From the NCBI GenBank assembly GCA_903854455.1, contig CAINWJ010000155.1, positions 1 through 13,010 of the forward strand: a stretch of DNA of 13,010 bases, in the 5' to 3' direction. Origin of the DNA: Candidatus Peribacteria bacterium. GTDB taxonomy: Bacteria > Patescibacteriota > Gracilibacteria > Peribacterales > Peribacteraceae. A program made the position numbers and the translations under genes. Under the pieces are notes generated by a model that saw nothing but the letters and a program-made list of their open reading frames with translations, ran no database searches and was not told where the DNA came from. Below are positions 5,786-12,544 of this stretch, piece by piece; position 1 is the first letter of the stretch; each line of letters opens with the position of its first letter.

Positions 5786-7543
5786 TCATCGCCCCTGCGC
5801 CATCTTCTGCAACTTCAATACTTGATTGTACTGGGTTAAGAGCTTCGCCTCTTCATCGGGGCGACCGCGCTGCCTGGCATCCCGTAGCCCAACGACAATC
5901 TCCTTCTGCTTCTCCGCCATCCGGTCACGGTTGGATGCGACGGCGAGCTTCTTGAATTCCCGAACCGCCACACTCTCCGACCACGCGGGGAATGTCTCCT
6001 CGCAATAGAGCGCGAGGATCTTGAGCCGCTCCTTGAAGACCGCATCCGCCTGAATCCCAGTCAGAATTTCCTCGACACTCTGCATCGCCGGAGCAGTGAT
6101 GAGTGACTGCCTCATGGCTTCCAGCGGCGGATTCTCGACTGGAATCAATTCGGACAGAAGAGAGCGAACGCCGGGGTAGAGAAGTGCCAGACCCAGGCAG
6201 AGCTCGAAGCGGGAATAGGATGCAGAAGGCGCCACCGCCATCGCCTGCCGCTGAGGGGTAAATTCCTTCTGCTGCCACGAACGGAAATCCGCGGCAAATT
6301 CACTGGTGACGATTCCGAAGGCAGATGCCGCTTTATCGAGGTATGCGCGGAGTTCGACTGATCCGGTGACGGCGGCGAGGAGCGGGAAAAGTGCCGACGC
6401 CATCGTGCGCTTGCCGGCAGGTTCACGGATATCGGGCATCGTCTTCAGTCGCGCGATCACCGCATCGATGTACGGCACAGCTGTCTCCGTGATGATCCGC
6501 TGGAATTCGCCGGCATCTTTCTGCACCAGCTCATCGGGATCCTTCGCCGGCAACGTCACGGAATAAATCTTGAGATTTGCGCGGCAGAGGAGATCGAATG
6601 CGCGACCGGCGGCGAGCTGCCCGGCATTGTCCTGGTCCAGGCAAAGGATGACCTCGTCGGCGTACCGTTTGATGATACGCACATGCTCCTCAGTCAGCGC
6701 GGTACCACTGACGGCGACGACGTTCTGGATCCCTGCTTTGTGTGCGGCGATCGCATCGAAGTAGCCTTCGACCAGCACGACACGATGCGATTTTCGGATG
6801 GCATCGCGGGACTGGAATAAGCCGAATAACACGGAGGATTTGTTGTAGAGAATCCCCTCCGGACTGTTCACGTACTTGGCATCGGCGTCGCCCATGGTGC
6901 GTCCACCGAACCCGATGATGTTCCCCTGCGCATCCGAAATGGGGAACGTGATCCGGTGACGGAACCGGTCGTAGATCCGCTCTTCGTTCAATTCCTTCTG
7001 AATGCCGAGCCCGGCACCGACGATCTCCTTGCGACTGAACCCAGACTTGAGCAGATGATCGTAGGTTTCAGAAAATGAATCCGGCGCGTAACCGATGCCG
7101 AACTGAGCGATCAATTCTTCCGGCACACCGCGCTTGGCTACATACTCGTTCGCCACCGGCACCGCCTTCAGTCTCGATTGGAAAAATGATCGTGCAGCTT
7201 CCAGACATTCACGAAGCCGCGTCTTCTCGTCCTTGGAAATCTGGGGCGCTGCCGCAAATCGCTCCTTCGGCAGTTCCACTCCGGCTTTTTCGGCGAGAAT
7301 CTTGAGCGCTGTTGGGAAATCCACGTTCTCGATCTTCTGGACGAAGCTGAAGATGTCCCCACCGCTCTGGCAGGCGAAGCAGTAGGCGATCCCCTTGTCC
7401 GGTGACACCAGCATGCTGGGGTGCGAGTCGTTATGGAACGGGCAAAGTGCCACGAAGCTCCTGCCCTTCTTCTTGAGCTGGCAGTACTGTGCCACCAGCT
7501 GATCGATCGGAAGCCGCATCTTGATCTCGTCCTTTGCGTCCAT
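5786..7543 (-). CDS. dnaG: DNA primase DnaG
   Basis: 585 residues from the ATG at 7543, the usual primase length. The N-terminal CHC2 zinc-binding domain has ligands Cys34, His37, Cys55 and Cys58 (CPFH and CFAC). The catalytic core follows, with EGYFDA (Glu259) and DQDNAG (Asp303, Asp305) of the Toprim domain that bind the catalytic metals. The C-terminal 200 residues are divergent, as usual for the part that binds the replicative helicase. It synthesises RNA primers at the replication fork. A longer frame starting 57 bases upstream would add 19 residues encoded by repeat sequence and is not preferred. An extended -10 (TGTTATACT) lies 8 bases before this ATG and no Shine-Dalgarno is present, suggesting a leaderless or near-leaderless message. 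With rpoD nearby, it recalls the dnaG-rpoD macromolecular synthesis operon. Confidence 0.97.
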   Translation of the reverse strand: MDAKDEIKMRLPIDQLVAQYCQLKKKGRSFVALCPFHNDSHPSMLVSPDKGIAYCFACQSGGDIFSFVQKIENVDFPTALKILAEKAGVELPKERFAAAPQISKDEKTRLRECLEAARSFFQSRLKAVPVANEYVAKRGVPEELIAQFGIGYAPDSFSETYDHLLKSGFSRKEIVGAGLGIQKELNEERIYDRFRHRITFPISDAQGNIIGFGGRTMGDADAKYVNSPEGILYNKSSVLFGLFQSRDAIRKSHRVVLVEGYFDAIAAHKAGIQNVVAVSGTALTEEHVRIIKRYADEVILCLDQDNAGQLAAGRAFDLLCRANLKIYSVTLPAKDPDELVQKDAGEFQRIITETAVPYIDAVIARLKTMPDIREPAGKRTMASALFPLLAAVTGSVELRAYLDKAASAFGIVTSEFAADFRSWQQKEFTPQRQAMAVAPSASYSRFELCLGLALLYPGVRSLLSELIPVENPPLEAMRQSLITAPAMQSVEEILTGIQADAVFKERLKILALYCEETFPAWSESVAVREFKKLAVASNRDRMAEKQKEIVVGLRDARQRGRPDEEAKLLTQYNQVLKLQKMAQGR

Positions 7544-7551
7544 GGGGGAGG

Positions 7552-7560
7552 AGTATAACA
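7552..7560 (-). promoter_or_regulatory. Candidate extended -10 promoter for dnaG
   Basis: On the minus strand the sequence reads TGTTATACT, that is TGn followed by TATACT (5/6 to consensus), ending 8 bases before the dnaG ATG. No -35 hexamer is recognisable at 16-18 bases upstream, where the sequence is repeat-derived; extended -10 promoters often lack one. The predicted start would fall at or next to the ATG. Confidence 0.5.
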
Positions 7561-7660
7561 GGTTTACTGGTTTGGTGGTTTGGAAGTTTACTGGTTTCAC
7601 AGCAATTCAATAATCAGAGATTTTCTGTTTCAAAACTCAACTACCAAACTACCAAACCAG
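7561..7660. repeat. Inverted repeat with 8-base-unit arms upstream of dnaG
   Basis: The left arm ctggtttggtggtttggaag (7567-7586) matches the reverse complement of 7641-7660 at 18 of 20 bases. Each arm is two copies of an eight-base unit (tggtttgg; ctaccaaa). Within the left half gtttactggttt occurs twice (about 7562 and 7586). It fills most of the 143-base gap between the toxin stop and dnaG and abuts the dnaG -10. Confidence 0.75.
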
Positions 7661-7686
7661 CCGTCAGGCGGACATCCTCACGACCA

Positions 7687-7941
7687 TCACGCCGATCTCT
7701 TCACCCGCCTGTAGACGTCCTTCCGAAACCCGACTTCCACGATTCCGCAGCGCCCACCTGGGTACTTCCTATAAACAATCCGGACATTTCCAACTCTGCA
7801 TCGAAAGTACCCCGACCATCCCACGAGAGGATAGACATCCAGACGCTGCACATCGCCAGCGAGTATCTGCATCATTGCTTCATCGACACGGTCACGCAGA
7901 GGACGAGTCAATACCCGGAGAAACTTACTGATTCGATCCAT
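7687..7941 (-). CDS. RelE/ParE-superfamily toxin
   Basis: 84 residues with the RelE-fold signature: a helical N-terminal half (KFLRVLTRPLRDRVDEAM), then a beta-rich half, PLVGWSGYFRCRVGNVRIVY and VGFRKDVYRR. These hold the basic and Tyr residues found at the RNA-cleaving or target-binding face of the family. RelE-type members cleave mRNA at the ribosome and ParE-type members poison gyrase; this sequence alone does not decide which. It starts 3 bases after the stop of the AbrB-like gene, the usual antitoxin-then-toxin order, so the two are translated from one message. It lacks any Shine-Dalgarno, so translational coupling is likely. Confidence 0.85.
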   Translation of the reverse strand: MDRISKFLRVLTRPLRDRVDEAMMQILAGDVQRLDVYPLVGWSGYFRCRVGNVRIVYRKYPGGRCGIVEVGFRKDVYRRVKRSA

Positions 7942-7944
7942 ACG

Positions 7945-8235
7945 TTATCGACGGGAAGAAAGCTTGGCGTTCTTTGTGCGATCTTCCTCTGCCTCGACAC
8001 GCCTACGAGCAGCACGAAACATCTTCTGAAACCTGCGCATATCCATTCCCAGCGGAAAGCGCAGTCCGAAGGATCCATCGGCCTCTTCGTAGTACTCGAT
8101 CTCCGATACGGGTCGAATAAGGAGTCCGTCCGGCGTTTCCTCGGCAATGAGCCTGGTAGCAGGATGCCGATCACGCCACTTCTTCGGCAGTGTGATCATG
8201 CCGGTTTTCTGGACACTGAGAGTAGCGAGAACCAT
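7945..8235 (-). CDS. AbrB/MazE/SpoVT-like antitoxin
   Basis: 96 residues from the ATG at 8235. The N-terminus LSVQKTGMITLPKKWRDRHP followed by LIAEETPDGLLIRPV is the swapped-hairpin AbrB-type DNA-binding domain. The remaining half is charged (FQKMFRAARRRVEAEEDRTK) and is the likely toxin-wrapping tail. By family knowledge it neutralises the adjacent RelE-like toxin and represses the operon. The frame continues upstream for 32 codons to 8331, but those codons come from the promoter and a repeat, and the domain begins at 8235. The candidate promoter upstream overlaps two dyads, consistent with autoregulation. Pairing an AbrB-type antitoxin with a RelE-type toxin is a known but less common combination. 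Confidence 0.85.
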   Translation of the reverse strand: MVLATLSVQKTGMITLPKKWRDRHPATRLIAEETPDGLLIRPVSEIEYYEEADGSFGLRFPLGMDMRRFQKMFRAARRRVEAEEDRTKNAKLSSRR

Positions 8236-8264
8236 GGGAAAATGAGAAAGTAGTGAATAACTAT

Positions 8265-8300
8265 ATTCTATAGAATCTATAGAATTTGTGCAAGGCACAA
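8265..8300 (-). promoter_or_regulatory. Promoter and operator dyads of the toxin-antitoxin operon
   Basis: On the minus strand, TTGCAC (8293-8288), a 17-base spacer and TAGAAT (8270-8265, 5/6 to consensus) form a candidate promoter, placing the start about 22 bases before the antitoxin ATG. The -10 overlaps the perfect palindrome attctatagaat (8265-8276), and tctatagaa occurs as two adjacent direct copies (8267-8284). The -35 overlaps a second perfect dyad, ttgtgc-aag-gcacaa (8286-8300). Such sites are typical of autorepressed toxin-antitoxin operons; which one is bound is not known. Confidence 0.6.
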
Positions 8301-8313
8301 CATCACTCGTTGC

Positions 8314-8342
8314 TTCCTTGGTTTCTCGCATTCCTTGGTTTC
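8314..8342. repeat. Two direct copies of ttccttggtttc
   Basis: The 12-mer occurs at 8314-8325 and 8331-8342, a 17-base period, between the antitoxin promoter and the stop of the rsmF-like gene. The same 12-mer is in the right arm of the inverted repeat at 5704-5771, so this looks like a half-element of the same family. No inverted partner is visible here. Confidence 0.6.
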
Positions 8343-8349
8343 CTTTCCG

Positions 8350-9969
8350 TTAGGCGAACATCCTCACCACCTCCCTCGGCAAGCGATTGAGAATCGTCCC
8401 CTGCTTGAGCATCCCGCGACCGAAGATGGCGGGGCGACCGAGTGCGGGAGAATCGATGGCGAGCAAAGCATCGCCGTCGCGAACCGATGCTTGATCGAAG
8501 CGGACATTCACGCCCTTGAGCGACTGACGCATCTCATCTTCACTCAGAACAATCACCTGCTTGGTCGCTTCCCTGCCACGGAGTGTCGCCATCTCATGGG
8601 ACAAGCGCGGCAAGCCGTGATTGGTCAATTTGGCGAAGGGCAATCCTGCCAGGTAGGGATTCACGGGCAACTTGAGATCGATCGCCGCCTGCGGCACGAT
8701 CATCATCTGCTCCTTGCTCTCAACCAATACCTCGTCATCGCGCATGAACGATGAACCGAACCAATCCTCCAACCGATTCTTCGCCTCCTTCATGCGCGCA
8801 TTGGCAACGAGCGACCAGCGATGCAGCTCCTGATCCTTCCATGATTTCTGACGCGTCGGCGCCTTCTTCCGGAGAACGGCGCAGAAAAAGCCTTCAGTAT
8901 CGTAGGTCTGAGGCCAGAGGCGAAGAAATGGAAAATTGAAAGTTGAAAATTGAAAATTATTTTTGAGAGATTGCTGAACCCGAATTGAATCTTCGATCGC
9001 AATTTTCAATTTTCCTTTTTCAATTTTCAATTCGTTGTCGCTCGGATCTATCACTTCGAGCTGATCACTAAACTTGTTCAAGATTGAGAGCACCACATCC
9101 TCATTTTCCTCGGGTGTCAGTGTGCAGGTGGAGTACACGATTCTGCCACCGACTTTGCAGGCATGAACGGCAGATTCCAGTAACTCCCGCTGCAGCTTGG
9201 CCATCTTGCCAATGTTGTCGATGGAGCAGTACGTCAGCGCATCGGAATCCTTGCGAACCGTGCCCTGTGCGGTGCACGGCGCATCGCAGAGCACACGATC
9301 AAACACCTCCGTCATGTTGCCGGCGAACCACTGCCCGACCTTCTTCGTCACAATCACATTGATCACGCCACACCGCTGGAGATTACTGAGCATCCCCCAG
9401 ATGCGTTTCTCCTGGACGTCGTTGGCGATCAGTAGACCGCCGACCTCCCTCACCCCGCCCTCGCTGACGCTCGGGCACCCCTCTCCCGAAGGGAGAGGGG
9501 AATTACTCCCCTTCCCCCCTCGGGGGAAGGGGCTGGGGGATGAGGGAAAAAGTGCATCCGCAATCTGCGTCGTCTTGCTTCCCGGCGCAGCACTCATGTC
9601 TAACACACGATCACCGGGCTCAGGATCGAGCAGCGTCACCGGCAGCATGCTCGCCGCTTCCTGCATGTAGAAGTACCCGAGCAAATGCAATAAATCTTTC
9701 CCGAGCGCCTCTTCACGATCAACTCGGCCTGCCGACCGTAGTTCTCGGAACGAAGGTCGGTCGATGAAGAATGCTTCCTTGCACCACGGCACCGGCTCCA
9801 GCTGCCAATGCTTGGATGCTCCCCACTTCTTCAATTCCTCAACGGAACACTTGAGCGTGTTCACGCGAAGACTCTTGCGTAGTGGCTTCAGGCTCCACTC
9901 GTTGAGAGCTTTGAGATCGGTAAACGCCGCGTAGCGATCGAAGGCCGGAAATGACGTGGGCTGATTCAT
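8350..9969 (-). CDS. rsmF: RsmF-like 16S rRNA (cytosine-5) methyltransferase, RsmB/NOP family
   Basis: 539 residues. The N-terminus (LRKSLRVNTLKCSVEE, PVPWCKEAFFID, YFYMQEAASMLP) and SAM site DMSAAPGSKTTQIA (124-137) match the RsmF/YebU layout. The two family cysteines are Cys232 in DAPCT (motif IV) and Cys282 in YSTCTL (motif VI, the nucleophile). WPQTYDTEGFFCAVLRK follows, then a C-terminal RNA-binding half ending LPREVVRMFA, close to the E. coli RsmF ending. There is no NusB-like N-terminal domain, which argues against RsmB. E. coli RsmF makes m5C1407; the exact target here is inferred. Two segments look inserted: residues about 141-177, between motif I and LLIAND, and about 313-347, before LWPQ. 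Both coincide with palindromic repeats and keep the frame. The gene lies 47 bases below leuS; a -10-like TACAAT lies 7 bases before its ATG. Confidence 0.93.
   Translation of the reverse strand: MNQPTSFPAFDRYAAFTDLKALNEWSLKPLRKSLRVNTLKCSVEELKKWGASKHWQLEPVPWCKEAFFIDRPSFRELRSAGRVDREEALGKDLLHLLGYFYMQEAASMLPVTLLDPEPGDRVLDMSAAPGSKTTQIADALFPSSPSPFPRGGKGSNSPLPSGEGCPSVSEGGVREVGGLLIANDVQEKRIWGMLSNLQRCGVINVIVTKKVGQWFAGNMTEVFDRVLCDAPCTAQGTVRKDSDALTYCSIDNIGKMAKLQRELLESAVHACKVGGRIVYSTCTLTPEENEDVVLSILNKFSDQLEVIDPSDNELKIEKGKLKIAIEDSIRVQQSLKNNFQFSTFNFPFLRLWPQTYDTEGFFCAVLRKKAPTRQKSWKDQELHRWSLVANARMKEAKNRLEDWFGSSFMRDDEVLVESKEQMMIVPQAAIDLKLPVNPYLAGLPFAKLTNHGLPRLSHEMATLRGREATKQVIVLSEDEMRQSLKGVNVRFDQASVRDGDALLAIDSPALGRPAIFGRGMLKQGTILNRLPREVVRMFA
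8929..9033. repeat. AT-rich inverted repeat inside the rsmF-like gene
   Basis: The left arm (8931-8958) is built of the unit gaaaatt, and the right arm (9001-9033) of its complement; 21 of 24 aligned arm bases match. The 42-base centre is not repetitive. Translated on the minus strand it gives about 35 residues (313-347) rich in Lys, Ile, Phe and Asn, unlike the surrounding protein. It sits in a normally variable loop between motif VI and the WPQ segment. Confidence 0.75.
9446..9546. repeat. GC-rich multi-hairpin palindromic element, copy B, inside the rsmF-like gene
   Basis: Homologous to copy A at 9-94: outer arms ctccctcacccc and ctgggggatgaggg, and inner hairpins around ctctcccgaagggagag and ccccctcgggggaagg. 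It carries an extra stretch of about 20 bases, bounded by gccc and gggc, where copy A has only taa. It encodes a Pro/Ser/Gly-rich insertion (residues about 141-175) within the SAM-binding domain, immediately after motif I. Confidence 0.85.
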
Positions 9970-9976
9970 CCCGGCG

Positions 9977-9982
9977 ATTGTA
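9977..9982 (-). promoter_or_regulatory. Candidate -10 element for the rsmF-like gene
   Basis: TACAAT (5/6 to consensus) on the minus strand ends 7 bases before the ATG; no -35 is recognisable. It is one arm of a 7-base dyad: gattgta at 9976-9982 and tacaatc at 10009-10015. The gene may instead be co-transcribed with leuS. If active, the transcript would begin at about the ATG. Confidence 0.35.
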
Positions 9983-10016
9983 GCGGAATTGAATCACGCG
10001 CAGCCGGATACAATCT

Positions 10017-12470
10017 CTACACCACCAAACTCACCAACCTCCCCGGCACATAGATCTCCTTCTTGATGGCGCCAGTCAGATACTTCTGAACATTCGGCAG
10101 TTCCTTGGCAGCCTTCAGGATGGATTCTTTAGATGCGTCCGATGCGACGATCAGATCACCGCGGACTTTGCCGTTGATCTGGACGACAACCGTCATCGTA
10201 TCCTCCTTGATCAATGCCGGATCGAACGTCGGCCACGATTGTTCAATGGCGAACTTCTTCCCGCCGAGAACTGACCACAACTCTTCGGCTAAATGAGGCG
10301 CCATCGGGGCCAACAACAATGCAATGATCCGGGCTGTTTCCTGTGATACCGCCTCTTCTTTTTCGATCAAATTCAAAAGCTCCATCAGCGCGGCAATCGC
10401 CGTATTGAAATGCAATGCCTGGATGTCTTCCGTGACCTTCTTGATCGTCTTGTGCAGTGTCGCCTGAACCTTCGGCGAATCTTCAAATTTCTTCTTGGAC
10501 TTCTCAGTGAGCACTCCATGAATCCTCTGCACAAACCGGACGATGCCTTTGATACCCGTGTCGCTCCAGTCGCCGCCGTCGGTGAACGGACCCATGAACA
10601 TCAGGTACATCCGGAACACGTCGGCACCGTACTGGTCGACGAAGGAATCCGGACTGACGACATTTCCCTTGGACTTGCTCATCTTGGCGCCCTTATTGGT
10701 GATGAGTCCTTGGTGTACTAATTTTTTGAACGGCTCACTATGTGATACGAAGCCGAAATCCTTGAGTGCCATCATGACGAATCGAGCATAGATCAAGTGC
10801 ATGCAGGCGTGCTCGGGACCGCCGATGTACATACTGACCGGCATCCACTTCTTCTCCAGTTCCGGATCGACCAATGATCCTTCGTTCAGATCGCGCTGCG
10901 TGTACTTCCCCTTCTTGTTCTGTGCGCCCAAATACATGAGCGAGTAGTAGCTGGAGCAAACGAATGTATCCATCGTATCGAACTCTGGACGCCAGCCCTT
11001 GCCAAAGATTTTCTCGGTGCGCGCAATGAACTCTTTGCTGAGCCTGAGCGGCGACTCCCCCTTCGGCTTGAACTCCACGTCCGTCGGTAGGACCCACGGC
11101 AGATGCTTCTCCGGCACCGGATGTGCGTTGCCTTCGGGATCGTAGACGATGGGAATGGGTGCGCCCCAGTAGCGCTGGCGTGACAGGAGCCAGTCACGGA
11201 GACGGTACTGCACGGTTGGCTTGGCGATGCCGAGCTTCCCCATGTGCTTGATGATGTCCTCGCGTACCTCGCCCCAGCGACGTCCCTTGAACACATCCGG
11301 CTTCTGCATGATGCCTTCGGGAGCTTTGGCGTAACAATATTCGAGATTCTTCACCTTCTCGGCTTCCTTCGGATCTTCCGGAAGCATGACCGCACGAAGC
11401 GGAATGTCGTACTTCTTGGCGAAGGCGAAGTCGCGCGTGTCATGGGCGCTGCAATGCACGATGCCCGTGCCGTAATCCATGACGACGAATGATGCCACCC
11501 AGATGGGCAGATCGCCGGTACCGAAGGGATTATCGACATAGCGACCGGTGAAGATTCCCTCCACGTGCTCGTCGAACTTGTACTTCTCGGTTGCCTTCAG
11601 CTTCTTGATCTTCGCGACGAACGCCATCACGCCCTTCTCATACTTGGTCCCCTTCACCAGCTTGGCGACCAGCGGATGCTCCGGCGCGATGACCGTGAAC
11701 GTCTGCGCCATGAATGTCTGCGGCACGGAATCGAACACCTCGAACTCATCGCCGAGATCCTTGATCTTCGAATGAATGTTCACACCTTCATTCCGTCCGA
11801 TCCAGTTCTCCTGCATGATCTTGGTCTTGTTCGGCCAGTCTAAATCCTTGAGTCCATCCAGCAATTGCTGTGCGTACTTCTTCGTATTCCAGAACCACTG
11901 CTCCAGCGGCTTCTGAATCACCTCCGTCTCGCACCGCTCGCACTTGCCTTCCCACACCTGCTCGTTGGCAAGCACCGTCTGGCAGCTGGGACAGAAATTC
12001 ACATTGCCAAGCTTCTTGTAGGCAAGACCGTTCTTGAACATTTGGAGGAAGAGCCACTGCGTCCACTTGTAGTATTCGGGATTGGACGTGTTCACCATCT
12101 TGTCCCAGTCGTACATGCAACCGATGCGCTTGAGCTGCTTGATCATCGTCTCCACGTTCTTCTTTGTCGACGCATCGGGATGGATGCCAGTCTTGATAGC
12201 GTAGTTCTCGGCGGGCAATCCGAAAGCGTCGAAGCCCATCGGCGTGAAGACGTCGTAGCCTTGCATGCGCTGGAACCGCGCGAAGGAATCCGCCGGACCG
12301 AAGTTGTACCAGTGCCCTACGTGCAGCTTGTCACCTGAGGGATACGGAAACATGACGTGGGCGTAGTACGGCTTCTTGGCTTTCTTGAGGTCAACGGAAT
12401 ACACCTTTTCCTCTTCCCATTTCTTCTGCCACTTGGCTTCGGTTGTCGTTGGATCGTAGGGGTGTTGCAT
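10017..12470 (-). CDS. leuS: Leucyl-tRNA synthetase
   Basis: 817 residues from the ATG at 12470 (MQHPYDPTTTEAKWQKKW, the usual LeuRS start). Class I signatures are HVGH at 50-53 and KMSKS at 596-600. A zinc-binding insertion has Cys160, Cys163, Cys177 and Cys180. The CP1 editing domain contains APEHPLV and AHDTRDFAFA (Asp344, the usual catalytic Asp). Its threonine-rich stretch, TTRPDT in E. coli at 247-252, is DSVPQT here: Thr252 and Pro250 are kept, but the Arg and Asp are changed. The C-terminus QINGKVRGDL...VPGRLVSLVV is canonical. The enzyme charges tRNA-Leu in the cytoplasm. A 31-residue upstream extension of the frame is Tyr-rich and overlaps the divergent promoter, so it is rejected. 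No Shine-Dalgarno; a weak -10-like TACACT lies 6 bases before the ATG. Confidence 0.98.
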   Translation of the reverse strand: MQHPYDPTTTEAKWQKKWEEEKVYSVDLKKAKKPYYAHVMFPYPSGDKLHVGHWYNFGPADSFARFQRMQGYDVFTPMGFDAFGLPAENYAIKTGIHPDASTKKNVETMIKQLKRIGCMYDWDKMVNTSNPEYYKWTQWLFLQMFKNGLAYKKLGNVNFCPSCQTVLANEQVWEGKCERCETEVIQKPLEQWFWNTKKYAQQLLDGLKDLDWPNKTKIMQENWIGRNEGVNIHSKIKDLGDEFEVFDSVPQTFMAQTFTVIAPEHPLVAKLVKGTKYEKGVMAFVAKIKKLKATEKYKFDEHVEGIFTGRYVDNPFGTGDLPIWVASFVVMDYGTGIVHCSAHDTRDFAFAKKYDIPLRAVMLPEDPKEAEKVKNLEYCYAKAPEGIMQKPDVFKGRRWGEVREDIIKHMGKLGIAKPTVQYRLRDWLLSRQRYWGAPIPIVYDPEGNAHPVPEKHLPWVLPTDVEFKPKGESPLRLSKEFIARTEKIFGKGWRPEFDTMDTFVCSSYYSLMYLGAQNKKGKYTQRDLNEGSLVDPELEKKWMPVSMYIGGPEHACMHLIYARFVMMALKDFGFVSHSEPFKKLVHQGLITNKGAKMSKSKGNVVSPDSFVDQYGADVFRMYLMFMGPFTDGGDWSDTGIKGIVRFVQRIHGVLTEKSKKKFEDSPKVQATLHKTIKKVTEDIQALHFNTAIAALMELLNLIEKEEAVSQETARIIALLLAPMAPHLAEELWSVLGGKKFAIEQSWPTFDPALIKEDTMTVVVQINGKVRGDLIVASDASKESILKAAKELPNVQKYLTGAIKKEIYVPGRLVSLVV

Positions 12471-12509
12471 GTGCGCAGTGTACCCATGGAGTGAGAACAC
12501 GGGAAATAA

Positions 12510-12538
12510 TTGACCGATAACATCTAATATTTTATAGT
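12510..12538 (+). promoter_or_regulatory. Sigma-70-type promoter, probably giving a leaderless transcript
   Basis: TTGACC (12510-12515, 5/6) and TATAGT (12533-12538, 5/6) are separated by exactly 17 bases. The -10 ends 6 bases before the ATG at 12545, so the expected start is at or next to that ATG. It is the best promoter match in the window and lies in the 74-base divergent region shared with leuS. Confidence 0.6.
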
Positions 12539-12544
12539 AGTAGT

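Noticed and set aside
7544..7600. 19-residue N-terminal extension of DnaG
   Set aside because: It is encoded by the inverted repeat and would remove the candidate extended -10; the normal primase N-terminus begins at 7543.
8236..8331. 32-residue N-terminal extension of the AbrB-like antitoxin
   Set aside because: It runs through the promoter dyads and part of a repeat; the DNA-binding domain begins right at 8235.
8929..9033. CRISPR array or tandem repeat locus
   Set aside because: Units are 7 bases, arranged as inverted arms in a coding frame; there are no regular spacers and no cas genes.
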